A stretch of 64,000 nucleotides of DNA from Microvirga mediterraneensis (GTDB lineage: Bacteria > Pseudomonadota > Alphaproteobacteria > Rhizobiales > Beijerinckiaceae): assembly GCF_013520865.1 (NCBI RefSeq), contig NZ_JACDXJ010000001.1, positions 4,639,418 through 4,703,417 on the forward strand, in the 5' to 3' direction. The first letter of the stretch is position 1, and each line of letters begins with the position of its first letter. Below, piece by piece: positions 27,527 through 35,290 of the stretch. Position numbers and translations under genes: made by a program. The notes below the pieces were generated by a model that saw nothing but the letters and a program-made list of their open reading frames with translations, searched no databases and was not told the DNA's origin.

Positions 27527-27841
27527 ATGATCCGCTGGCTCCCCATGCTTCTCATGATGCCGGTCGGGCTGCATGCACAGGAATTCGGGAATTCGGAAGC
27601 GGGCCTGCGCGTGGCTCGCGAGGCTTGCGCATCCTGCCATGCGGTCGAACCCGGTCAGAACCAGTCTCCTCGCTCGCAGGCGCCGACCTTCACCCGGATC
27701 GCACGAATTCCAGGCATGACCACGACCGCTCTGACGGTCGCCATGAGGACCTCTCATAAGACGATGCCCAACATCATGCTGGAGCCGGGGGAACTCCGGG
27801 ATGTCACGGCTTACATCACGAGCCTGCACAAGCACCCCTGA
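27527..27841 (+). CDS. Small periplasmic c-type cytochrome
   Basis: A 104-residue protein with an N-terminal signal peptide (MIRWLPMLLMMPVGLHA) and one haem-c attachment site CASCH at residues about 35-39. The likely distal Met ligand is in KTMPNIML. Size and motif fit a class I cytochrome c of the small soluble type. It probably carries electrons in the periplasm, perhaps to a terminal oxidase used at low oxygen, given the FixK-type box upstream. It precedes the CarS-like gene by 12 bases. Confidence 0.85.
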   Translation: MIRWLPMLLMMPVGLHAQEFGNSEAGLRVAREACASCHAVEPGQNQSPRSQAPTFTRIARIPGMTTTALTVAMRTSHKTMPNIMLEPGELRDVTAYITSLHKHP

Positions 27842-27853
27842 CGGTGTGGCTTC

Positions 27854-28345
27854 ATGGGCGATCTCAGGCTGAATCTCTCCATTCTCATTCTCCTGGGGGT
27901 CGCGAACGGCACGCCGATCCTCCTCAAAAGAATTCTTGGAGATCGTTTTGCGGTGCCTATCGATTTCGGCCTGACATGGCTGGATGGACAGCCGCTTCTG
28001 GGCTCTTCGAAAACGTTCCGAGGCCTTGCGGTGGCGATTGCGGCTACAGCGATTGTTGCCGCAATGCTCAAATTCGGCTGGCGCTTGGGTGCAGAGATCG
28101 CGTTCATGTCCATGATGGGAGATGTTGCCGCAAGCTTCCTCAAGCGACGCTTAGGGCTCGAACCTCATGCCCGCGCCTTCGGCCTGGATCAAATTCCTGA
28201 AGCTCTCCTTCCTCTCGTGATCCTGAGGCGGCCACTCGGCTTGAGTGGGCTCGAGATCGTTCTTCTGGTGATGGCCTTCATCCTTCTGGAAATATGGCTG
28301 TCCCGCCTGTTCTTCATGCTCCACATTCGGGACCAACCCTATTGA
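27854..28345 (+). CDS. CDP-archaeol synthase-like (CarS family) membrane protein
   Basis: A 163-residue membrane protein with four to five hydrophobic segments. The PLLGSSKTFRGL motif and MMGDVAASFLKRRLGLEP match the CarS (PF01864) cytidylyltransferase family, where Lys and Asp residues of these motifs hold the CTP and metal. In Archaea CarS makes CDP-archaeol. Bacterial members act on unknown lipid or prenol alcohols, or are mis-named CDP-diglyceride synthetase relatives. Nothing else for ether lipids is in the window, so the function is open. Confidence 0.75.
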   Translation: MGDLRLNLSILILLGVANGTPILLKRILGDRFAVPIDFGLTWLDGQPLLGSSKTFRGLAVAIAATAIVAAMLKFGWRLGAEIAFMSMMGDVAASFLKRRLGLEPHARAFGLDQIPEALLPLVILRRPLGLSGLEIVLLVMAFILLEIWLSRLFFMLHIRDQPY

Positions 28346-28377
28346 ACCAACATGGCATGCTGCAATCGTCCAGGACA

Positions 28378-28411
28378 TGATGAGAAGGCAGCAAGAGATG
28401 CCTTCTCATCA
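28378..28411. terminator. Bidirectional terminator hairpin
   Basis: Perfect 13-base arms (TGATGAGAAGGCA and its complement) around an 8-base loop, in the 96-base gap between the convergent CarS-like and GYD genes. Confidence 0.75.
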
Positions 28412-28441
28412 CAAATCTATTCGGGAGATCATTGCATGCAC

Positions 28442-28747
28442 TTAGGCAGTGCGCGACGCTCCTGCTCCGGCTGCCTTGAAATGCGCAGCAACCTGCTCGG
28501 CTTTCGAGAAGGCCTGCTGCATATCCGCCGGCGTCATAGCAAGCATCGTCTTCAGGCTTGAAACGCCTCCGGTAGCGGATGCAACGATCGCGGAGGTCGC
28601 GACACCCTCGAACGGGCCTTCCGATACGATCATGAAGTCATAGTCGCCGAAGGTCATGTAATAAGCCAGGAGCTTACCGCCCGAATGGGAGAAAAGCTCA
28701 CGCACGGCATCCGGCGTGAAGCGGCCCTGGGTGATGAAAATCGGCAT
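28442..28747 (-). CDS. GYD-domain protein
   Basis: A 101-residue protein of the GYD family (PF08734). It has the characteristic YYMTFGDYDFMIVSEGP strand and a C-terminal Ala-rich tail. The ATG follows GAAGGAGGGAGA, a strong ribosome site. GYD proteins are small ferredoxin-like-fold proteins of unknown function, common in Rhizobiales. A FixK-type box lies 51 bases upstream. Confidence 0.85.
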   Translation of the reverse strand: MPIFITQGRFTPDAVRELFSHSGGKLLAYYMTFGDYDFMIVSEGPFEGVATSAIVASATGGVSSLKTMLAMTPADMQQAFSKAEQVAAHFKAAGAGASRTA

Positions 28748-28797
28748 GTCTCCCTCCTTCTCGTTAATAATCCTATTCTTCGTCCGGTGGATTGATG

Positions 28798-28811
28798 TTG
28801 CGATTTATCAA
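28798..28811. promoter_or_regulatory. FixK/FNR-type box upstream of the GYD gene
   Basis: TTGCGATTTATCAA fits TTG-N8-CAA and lies 51 bases upstream of the GYD start codon (minus strand). It belongs to the divergent control region shared with the DUF6894 gene. Confidence 0.6.
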
Positions 28812-28879
28812 GACCTCTGAGGGCGCAGACGACACTCCTAACCTGCAGATGCCACTCCCAAACAATGACGCTTGGCAGA

Positions 28880-28893
28880 TTGATAAATGGCAA
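28880..28893. promoter_or_regulatory. FixK/FNR-type box upstream of the DUF6894 gene
   Basis: TTGATAAATGGCAA fits TTG-N8-CAA, 61 bases before the start codon of the plus-strand DUF6894 gene. With the box at 28798 it gives each divergent gene its own site. Confidence 0.55.
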
Positions 28894-28953
28894 GGCCACC
28901 GGTAGTGCGATCAGCTAGGTGAGGACGAAGCGGTGTTGGGGACGATGACATCC

Positions 28954-29178
28954 ATGCCCAAATACTTCTTCAATATCGTCCTGGATGGTCAGTCGACATT
29001 GGATGGGCTGGGACAGCCTTTTCCGGATGAAATTACCGCGCGAGCGCATGCTCGCCACCTTACCCTGCTCCTTGCGGACCGCTGCCGCGATCCGATGAAC
29101 AGTTTTGTCGCCGTAAGCGGGATGGATGGTCGTCTGATCTTCAAGGTAGCGTTTCAGCCATCCGAGACACAGACCTGA
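28954..29178 (+). CDS. DUF6894-type small protein
   Basis: A 74-residue protein (MPKYFFNIVLDGQSTLDGLGQPFPDEITARAHA...) of a short family abundant in Methylobacterium and related Rhizobiales. The family has an N-terminal beta strand PKYFFNI and a following D-x-G-x-x-F-PDE segment. The function is unknown. A start further upstream (28933) is possible but adds residues not typical of the family. Confidence 0.7.
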   Translation: MPKYFFNIVLDGQSTLDGLGQPFPDEITARAHARHLTLLLADRCRDPMNSFVAVSGMDGRLIFKVAFQPSETQT

Positions 29179-29208
29179 AGATTGAATAGGAGTCTCGATA
29201 AGCGCTGG

Positions 29209-29424
29209 TTAGAAAACGACGCAGTGTGCGCCTCCTAGTGGAATGAAGGCGATCTTGCGCCCTCTGTCCCATAACTCTACAGCGTTGCCGTTGGCATATT
29301 CCTTGGCCTTGCTGATCGCCTCCTCGTCAGTCTGGCAGATCAACGCATGAGCGATCAGAATCCCGCCCTTGGGGTCGATCACATAGGCGCGGTAAGCCGG
29401 ATGGCTGGTGAGCGGAGCGTCCAT
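29209..29424 (-). CDS. Hypothetical small protein
   Basis: A 71-residue soluble protein (MDAPLTSHPAYRAYVIDPKGGILIAHALICQTDEEAISKAKEYA...). The pattern, an Asp-Gly-type strand followed by an Ala/Glu-rich helix and a WDRGRKI strand, resembles small Rhizobiales proteins found beside stress genes. I cannot assign a function. The coding reading is compact, with a normal start and no competing reading on the other strand. Confidence 0.6.
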   Translation of the reverse strand: MDAPLTSHPAYRAYVIDPKGGILIAHALICQTDEEAISKAKEYANGNAVELWDRGRKIAFIPLGGAHCVVF

Positions 29425-29523
29425 AGCAACCCTCGACCACCGGCATTCGGTGGAAGGTAGTTCTGGTTAGACACTCACGCTTTTAAACCATGTTAATGCG
29501 CAGTGACAGGCGCCAAATTGTCT

Positions 29524-29685
29524 CTATCGGTCTAATCCAAAAGTCTGATACCGAGTGACATGATGAAAATGCGCGCGCCGTGTGGTGGTGACCCTCACCC
29601 GGGCAGTTTCGCCTTGAGCAAGCGTAAGGGCGGATAAGACGACCGCGAGCACGAGCGGGAAGACCATAACGGCCAGTGCAACCAT
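29524..29685 (-). CDS. Putative 53-residue single-span membrane protein
   Basis: An ATG at 29685 follows AGAGGAGAGG, a strong ribosome site. The product begins with a hydrophobic helix (MVALAVMVFPLVLAVVLSAL) and ends in a basic, His-rich tail, with its stop at 29524. It is one transmembrane segment with nothing else recognisable. The good ribosome site is the main support. Confidence 0.45.
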   Translation of the reverse strand: MVALAVMVFPLVLAVVLSALTLAQGETARVRVTTTRRAHFHHVTRYQTFGLDR

Positions 29686-29714
29686 GAAGACCTCTCCTCT
29701 GGGATAGAGAGCCG

Positions 29715-29930
29715 CTACGGGCTCGGAATCGTGATCGAGACGGCAACGCCGACGATGAGAGGAAGGCCGACGAAGCTCCTGGATTGAGGTTGAACCGAAG
29801 ATGTAGTTCCGGTCCAGCCGCGACGGCTGTGTTGTGCCCGCTTGCCACTTCTAGACCCGGCTAGGATGATGCGTAGATAGGTCAAAGTCTCATCGTTGTC
29901 GTTGAGCGCGGATGCATCGAAAACGGGCAT
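29715..29930 (-). CDS. Hypothetical small protein
   Basis: A 71-residue reading (MPVFDASALNDNDETLTYLRIIL...) with a GGGGG-type ribosome site before the ATG at 29930. The N-terminal third looks like a genuine small Rhizobiales protein. The C-terminal part is low in recognisable pattern, so the gene may be frameshifted or spurious. Confidence 0.35.
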   Translation of the reverse strand: MPVFDASALNDNDETLTYLRIILAGSRSGKRAQHSRRGWTGTTSSVQPQSRSFVGLPLIVGVAVSITIPSP

Positions 29931-29970
29931 GATGGCCCCCATTCAAATCAGGTGAATATGGGTGAGGAGG

Positions 29971-30291
29971 TCAATGAAGCGGGGTGCTTGCCTTGCCCCC
30001 TTCTTCAAGCGAAGCCAAAGTCGGGGCGTGCCGCATGACGCCGTCCACCCGCATTTGAATCGCGCTTTGACTGAAGGCTAGTCCGGTGACGAGATCCGCT
30101 GCCCCGACGAGAACCGTCAGCGCAAAGGCAGCCCGTGCGCCTGCACTTAGAGCACCGTGCGGAAAAGTGGCCCCGGATTTCCGCCCCGAACGATGCACTA
30201 GGCTAAAGAATAAGTATCGAATAGATCCCAAAAACGGATTCCACCTTTGGGTGCGATTCACGAGGGAGGAGATAGGACGAGCGATGTTCAT
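29971..30291 (-). CDS. Hypothetical protein interrupted by a dispersed repeat
   Basis: A 106-residue reading (MNIARPISSLVNRTQRW...) with a plausible hydrophobic helix in its C-terminal half (AAFALTVLVGAADLVTGLAF). Its middle (about 30147-30200) is a copy of the short palindromic repeat found at two other intergenic places in this window. The repeat therefore appears to have inserted in frame, or the reading is fortuitous. No family is recognised. Confidence 0.35.
   Translation of the reverse strand: MNIARPISSLVNRTQRWNPFLGSIRYLFFSLVHRSGRKSGATFPHGALSAGARAAFALTVLVGAADLVTGLAFSQSAIQMRVDGVMRHAPTLASLEEGGKASTPLH
30147..30200 (+). repeat. Dispersed palindromic repeat, copy A
   Basis: It shares GCGGAAAAGTGG and flanking GCA-CCG / GATGC arms with copies at 33350 and 47241. 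Elements of this kind are scattered through Rhizobiales genomes. Confidence 0.7.
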
Positions 30292-30376
30292 GGCTGGCTC
30301 CCATCTTGGTTCACAACAGCATGAAAGCTTGATTCTGTTACGCCCGAACCGCACAGCCGTGATATCATGTGTTGTT

Positions 30377-30394
30377 TTGTAACCGTTTGTAATA
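30377..30394. promoter_or_regulatory. TGTAAC direct-repeat site
   Basis: TGTAACCGTT followed directly by TGTAATATCC forms a 10-base-period direct repeat. It resembles the site at 34290-34309 and the spacing bound by OmpR/PhoB-type regulators. It lies between a small reading and the hybrid kinase gene. Confidence 0.35.
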
Positions 30395-30452
30395 TCCCGG
30401 CGAGCCCATAAGCGTGACATGTCCTGCAGACCGAAACATAACTCAGCTCGGC

Positions 30453-33212
30453 CTATAATCCCGTAGTATCGAGAACCTCTCTGAGGGTCCGCGCCAGCTC
30501 CAGGGTGCTGTAGGGTTTCTTGAGCCAGCGCGCCTCGGTTTCTTGCCCCCGCCGCACCACATCCAGCTCGGCATAGCCTGACGTGAACAGCACCTTGATC
30601 TCGGGTCGCCTGACCCGCACGGCCTCGGCCAAATCGGTGCCTGTCATGCCGCCGGGCATCACCATATCGGTAAACAGCAGGTCAATCTCCGGATGCAGGT
30701 CCAACAGTGCCAGCGCCGCCGGGCCGTTGGCGGCATCCAGCACGCGATAGCCGAGATCCTGCAGGCGGGCGGCCGTCATCCGACGCACCCGCGGCTCGTC
30801 CTCGACCAGCAGCACGGTCTCGTTACGTCCTCGCAAGCCCTCCATAGGTGTTACGGGTGCGGGCGCCTCCACGACGTCCTCCGGAATCGCAGCGCGTGGC
30901 AGGTACATCCTGATCGTCGTCCCATGTCCGGCCTCGCTGTAGATCGTCACATGACCGCCCGACTGCTTGACGAAGCCATACACCATCGATAGGCCAAGCC
31001 CGCTACCGGCTCCCACCTCCTTCGTGGTGAAGAAAGGTTCGAACGCGCGCTCCTGTATCTCCCTGGGCATGCCCGTGCCGGTATCGGTGACGGCCACTAG
31101 TACATAGCGCCCAGCCCGAACCTCCGGGTGCATCCGGGCGTAGTCCGGCTCAAGCTCCACATTCTCGGCCATGATCGTTAACCGACCGCCGATGGGCATG
31201 GCGTCGCGGGCATTGATAGCCAAGTTCAGGATCGCGTTCTGCAACTGGCTCGGATCGACCAGTACCTGCCAAAGGTCGCTGTCCGATCGGCTCCTGACTT
31301 GAACCGTCTCACCCAAGGTACGCCGCAAGAGCGGGGTCATCTCGCCCAGGAGATCCCCGACATCGATCAGCTTGGGCTGAAGCGGCTGCCGGCGCCCAAA
31401 AGCGAGTAGCCGCTCGGTCAATTGGGCGCCGTGCTCAGCCGTCTCCCGCACCTCCTTCACCAGTTCCAGCTCTCGATCGTCCGCCAGCCGCATCTCAAGC
31501 ATCTCGATATTGCCGAGAATGACGGTGAGCAGGTTGTTGAAGTCATGCGCAATACCGCCGGTCAATTGGCCGACGGCCTCCATCTTTTGAGCCTGCCGCA
31601 GCTCCTGCTCGACTTTCTGAGTCGCAGTGAGATCACGTATAAAGCCGGTGAACATGTGCTGCCCACCCACCTTCACCTCGCCCACGGCGAGCTCCATAGG
31701 GAACACACTGCCATCCTTACGCTGACCACTGACGACACGGCCGATGCCGATGATGCGCTTCTCGCCGGTCCGCAGGTACCGCTCCAGGTAGCTGTCATGC
31801 GCCTCCCGATAGGGCGAAGGCATCAGCATACTAATGTTTCGCCCGACCACCTCATCGGGCTGGTAACCGAACAGGGCTGATGCCGAGCGGCTGAAGGACT
31901 CGACAACTCCCTTCTCACTGATCGTAATCAGAGCCTCCGGCACCGTTTCCAGAATGGAATGAAGCCGCGCCTCGCGCTCCTGCAGAACAGCCTCTGAATG
32001 CTTACGGGCTGTGATGTCGACGGCGGCGGCAATCGCTCCGACCACGGCGCCTGAGCGATCCCGCAGCGGTGAGGCATTGTACAGCAGGTCGACACGCCGC
32101 CCATCCTCGAAGCGCCCCCCCCATTCCTCATTGCGTACTTCCTCACCTTGAAGCGCCCGTCGCAGAGGCACCTGATCCAAGGCGACTTCCAAGCCGCCCT
32201 GGAAGATGCGGCGGTGGGACAGCTTCCCAGATTCTCGATCAGACAGACCGAAAACGAGGGGAAGTTCGAGCAGCTCGGAGGCGAGCCGATTGGCCCTCAC
32301 CTCCCGCAGGTCGGGATCATGGGTGAACCATACCGCCACCGGGGCGGTCTCGACTAGGGCCTCCCACTCCGTCGTCCGTGCCTGCAGGGCCGCTTCGGAA
32401 GCCTTGCGCTCCGAAAGGTCGAGTACGAACACCGCGAAGGTGTGCCCATTGTTGACCGAAGCCAATTTCAGGAGAACCGGGAGGCGTTCGCCTTTCCGGA
32501 GATATTCCTTCTCATACATGGACGAGACGCCGTGGGCCCGTGCCTCGGCGATGGCCCGCTCGTCGGCGGCCAGCCATTCGGGCGGTGTGATCTCGTCCCA
32601 ACGCACACGGCCTGCGCGAAGATCATCCAGTGAGCGCCCGATCAGATCGAGATAAGCCTTGTTGGCCTCGATCACCCGGCCGTCGGCGTCGGACAGGATC
32701 GCCCCAATGGGGATAGCCTCCAGCACGGTGCGCAGCCGGGCCTCGCTCGTCCGTTGCACTTCCTCGGCCTGCTTGCGCTCGCCGATATCCTCGACGATGG
32801 AAAGTCGATAGGGATGCTCGGGGTCGGCTTCAGCCAAGGACGAGGTCACGCGAACCCAGGCGGTTGCACCATTCTTGCGCAGGTAACGTTTCTCGATCCG
32901 ATAGCTGGGGATCTCGCGCGCCATGAGTTGGGCCGCGAGCGCCAAAACCCGCGGCTGGTCCTCGGGATGAACGATCTCCTCGAAGCTGCGCCCGATCAGC
33001 TCATCCCTGGCATAGCCGAGCAGGGCGCACACGGCGGCGTTCACGTCGAGCAGGCGGCCGTTACTATCCACCAGCTCAATGCCGACCACGGCTTGATCGA
33101 ATACCTGCTGGAAAAGCGAGTGATCGGGACCGTTGACCAGCTCGCTCGCTCCTCCGGCAGAACCAGACGGATATTTCCTTTTAACATCCTGGCCTTTGAC
33201 ATCCTGGCCCAT
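30453..33212 (-). CDS. FixL-like hybrid sensor histidine kinase with four PAS domains
   Basis: A 919-residue sensor. Four PAS domains occupy about residues 34-146, 160-270, 285-402 and 415-530. The fourth strongly resembles the FixL haem PAS: SPYREAHDSYLERYL places the haem-ligating His (His472), and IIGIGRVV supplies the equivalent of the FixL ligand-sensing Arg (Arg492). Next come HisKA (His556 in GGIAHDFNN), HATPase (NLAINARD, GSGLGLSMV) and a C-terminal receiver (LFTDM, Asp849). No transmembrane helix is seen, so it is probably cytoplasmic. It is probably an oxygen sensor; the attached receiver suggests a phosphorelay or feedback role. It neighbours a FixK-like regulator. Confidence 0.88.
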   Translation of the reverse strand: MGQDVKGQDVKRKYPSGSAGGASELVNGPDHSLFQQVFDQAVVGIELVDSNGRLLDVNAAVCALLGYARDELIGRSFEEIVHPEDQPRVLALAAQLMAREIPSYRIEKRYLRKNGATAWVRVTSSLAEADPEHPYRLSIVEDIGERKQAEEVQRTSEARLRTVLEAIPIGAILSDADGRVIEANKAYLDLIGRSLDDLRAGRVRWDEITPPEWLAADERAIAEARAHGVSSMYEKEYLRKGERLPVLLKLASVNNGHTFAVFVLDLSERKASEAALQARTTEWEALVETAPVAVWFTHDPDLREVRANRLASELLELPLVFGLSDRESGKLSHRRIFQGGLEVALDQVPLRRALQGEEVRNEEWGGRFEDGRRVDLLYNASPLRDRSGAVVGAIAAAVDITARKHSEAVLQEREARLHSILETVPEALITISEKGVVESFSRSASALFGYQPDEVVGRNISMLMPSPYREAHDSYLERYLRTGEKRIIGIGRVVSGQRKDGSVFPMELAVGEVKVGGQHMFTGFIRDLTATQKVEQELRQAQKMEAVGQLTGGIAHDFNNLLTVILGNIEMLEMRLADDRELELVKEVRETAEHGAQLTERLLAFGRRQPLQPKLIDVGDLLGEMTPLLRRTLGETVQVRSRSDSDLWQVLVDPSQLQNAILNLAINARDAMPIGGRLTIMAENVELEPDYARMHPEVRAGRYVLVAVTDTGTGMPREIQERAFEPFFTTKEVGAGSGLGLSMVYGFVKQSGGHVTIYSEAGHGTTIRMYLPRAAIPEDVVEAPAPVTPMEGLRGRNETVLLVEDEPRVRRMTAARLQDLGYRVLDAANGPAALALLDLHPEIDLLFTDMVMPGGMTGTDLAEAVRVRRPEIKVLFTSGYAELDVVRRGQETEARWLKKPYSTLELARTLREVLDTTGL

Positions 33213-33349
33213 ACGATCCGATCCCTGACCCTGTCCCGAACTCTGCGGGCCAAAAGCGAAATTGCCGTCTCGCCCCGAGCGATCGCCGGCAACTTCCCGT
33301 CAGCCCGGAATATGATTGCTCAGCCACCCTCTCTGGGTCAGTCTCCAGA

Positions 33350-33403
33350 CTAGAGCATCGCGCGGAAAAGTGGACTTGCACTTTTGGGACCGACCTGATG
33401 CTC
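33350..33403 (+). repeat. Dispersed palindromic repeat, copy B
   Basis: It starts CTAGAGCATCGCGCGGAAAA; arms GAGCATC (33353-33359) and GATGCTC (33397-33403) are inverted. It lies between the FixL-like and FixK-like genes. Confidence 0.75.
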
Positions 33404-33451
33404 CTCCACAGATGCACATGGCTGGAGGAGAAGGCACGGCCTTCCGGTCTA

Positions 33452-34201
33452 TCAATGAGGCCACTTGGCCGGGGTCCAGGTCGGAGCCAGCGGCTCAGCG
33501 TCGTCGAATTCACCAGCGAGGTGCTGAAGATCCGTCATCCGAAGCAGGACGATCCTGTGACGTCCTTCCAGGGCGATCAATCCATCTCGCTTGAGCTTCG
33601 ACAAGACACGGCAGACAGTCTCGATCGTCAGGCCAAGATAATCGGCGATGTCCTGACGCGTCATCGGCAGCTCGATGGTAACGGGGCGTCTCCGGTCGGC
33701 TCCCGTGCGGCGTGCCGCGGATACCAGGAAATGAGCTGTCCGCTCCTCGGCCCCCAGCTGCCCCAGCACGATGATATGCTGCCGGGCATCTCGGATCTCC
33801 TCGAAAACTTTCTCAAGCAACAGCGATTGCAGTTGCCTGACCTCATCGCTCATCGCCCGCAGGCGGGCGCGGCTCAACCGACGCAGCCGCACAGGGGTGA
33901 CGGCCTCGGCCGTGTAGCAATAAGTGTCCTCGCAGGAGAGCCCGAGTGTCTCGCCGGAGAACCTGAAACCCATGATCGCGCGCCGTCCATCGGGCAGTAT
34001 ACGGTACAGGCGCAGGCAGCCCTCGACGATCTGGAAGATGTCGGATGCCGTATCACCCTCCCAGAACACGCCTTCTCCAGCGGCGAATTTATCTGCGGGC
34101 TGGCCGACAAACAGCTGCTCCAAGGTCGAAGGCTCCGATGATGTGCCGAATACCGGGAGGGGCGCGCTTCCAGCTGAGGAAAGGAGATGGGTGGAGTACA
34201 T
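33452..34201 (-). CDS. Crp/Fnr-family regulator, FixK-like
   Basis: A 249-residue regulator with an N-terminal cyclic-nucleotide-type beta-roll (about 30-150) and a C-terminal winged helix (MTRQDIADYLGLTIETVCRVLSKLKRDGLI). The N-terminus lacks the Cys cluster of FNR, so it should not carry an iron-sulfur oxygen sensor and fits FixK. The recognition helix has Cys where FNR has Ser (ETVCR); Bradyrhizobium FixK2 is controlled by oxidation of a Cys in this region. The ETVxR recognition residues predict TTG-N8-CAA targets, which are abundant in the preceding 15 kb. It probably activates the low-oxygen island. Confidence 0.88.
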   Translation of the reverse strand: MYSTHLLSSAGSAPLPVFGTSSEPSTLEQLFVGQPADKFAAGEGVFWEGDTASDIFQIVEGCLRLYRILPDGRRAIMGFRFSGETLGLSCEDTYCYTAEAVTPVRLRRLSRARLRAMSDEVRQLQSLLLEKVFEEIRDARQHIIVLGQLGAEERTAHFLVSAARRTGADRRRPVTIELPMTRQDIADYLGLTIETVCRVLSKLKRDGLIALEGRHRIVLLRMTDLQHLAGEFDDAEPLAPTWTPAKWPH

Positions 34202-34289
34202 GGGATGCTCCGATCACGATCCTGATTGTGGTGATTAATGCAAGCCAATGTCACACCCGTGCCGTTGTCCTGTGTGATTATGTGCCAGC

Positions 34290-34309
34290 TTGTAACAGTT
34301 CGTAACAGA
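34290..34309. promoter_or_regulatory. TGTAACAG direct-repeat site
   Basis: TGTAACAGTT and CGTAACAGAG stand head to tail at 10-base period, in the divergent region between the FixK-like and OmpR-type genes. This is the layout expected for an OmpR-family regulator site and may be autoregulatory. Confidence 0.4.
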
Positions 34310-34490
34310 GGCGTGGATTGGAAGCCCGCAAACATTCGCGAAGGACATTCGCCCGAGGTTGAGCGATCGTTTCAGGAACAAGCCACCGCCGGACCATGGC
34401 AATTCAGGAGGATTTCCAAATCCCTGGTCAGTCCGATAACGTAGCAGCACCAACGTCAGGAGCGACGGAACTCATGGACCTTGGCCGGTG

Positions 34491-35228
34491 ATGGCAGATG
34501 CGCCGCATATCCTCGTTGTCGACGACGATGCCAGAATTCGTCAGATGCTCACTCGGTATCTGTCCGATGAAGGCTTTCAGGTCAGCGCGGCCGCCAATGG
34601 CGAAGCCATGCGGGAATGCCTGACCCACGCGAAGATCGATCTGGTGCTTCTGGACTTGGTCCTGCCCGGTGAGGATGGCTTTCAGCTTGCCCGGGAAGTC
34701 CGCGCGCGACCGAGCACATGCAAGACCGGCATCATCATGCTGACCGGCCGGTCCGACATAGTCGACATGGTGGTCGGCCTGGAGGTGGGAGCTGACGATT
34801 ACATTGCCAAGCCGTTTCATCTACGAGAAGTCCTCGCTCGGATCAGGAGCGTCCTGCGCCGCACCCAATCCACCTTGCCGGTGGCATCGAGCCCCATAGC
34901 CCAGCCGGAAGCTGGCGAGGTCATCCGGTTCGACGGATGGCGGCTCGATCTAGGACGGCGGGAGCTGAAGGCGCCGGACGGTTCCGAGATTGCGCTGACC
35001 ACTGGGGAATTCGAGCTTCTGGCGACCTTTGCCCGCCATCCCGGCCGGGTGCTCAATCGCGATCAGTTGATGGACCTGACGCGCGGGCGGCACTGGGAAG
35101 CCATCGATCGTTCGATCGACGCCCAGGTGGCGCGCCTGCGGCGCAAAATCGAACCGGATCCGAAGCACCCTATGCTCGTGAAATCGGTGCGGGGCGTGGG
35201 ATATGTGTTCACGGGGCACGTTCATTAG
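34491..35228 (+). CDS. Response regulator, OmpR/PhoB family
   Basis: A 245-residue regulator with an N-terminal receiver (HILVVDDDARIRQML, phosphorylated Asp in LVLLDLVLPGEDG, Lys in DYIAKPFHLREVLAR) and a C-terminal winged helix (ELLATFARHPGRVLNRDQL... VDAQVARLRRKIEPDP, VRGVGYVF). A GTG one codon earlier is an alternative start. There is no adjacent orthodox kinase of its own; the FixL-like hybrid kinase across the FixK-like gene is the closest candidate partner. Confidence 0.9.
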   Translation: MADAPHILVVDDDARIRQMLTRYLSDEGFQVSAAANGEAMRECLTHAKIDLVLLDLVLPGEDGFQLAREVRARPSTCKTGIIMLTGRSDIVDMVVGLEVGADDYIAKPFHLREVLARIRSVLRRTQSTLPVASSPIAQPEAGEVIRFDGWRLDLGRRELKAPDGSEIALTTGEFELLATFARHPGRVLNRDQLMDLTRGRHWEAIDRSIDAQVARLRRKIEPDPKHPMLVKSVRGVGYVFTGHVH

Positions 35229-35290
35229 AACCGGATCCGACGCGACGTTTCTTACACAACTCCGTTCCCTTGAAGGATGGAAAGACGCGC

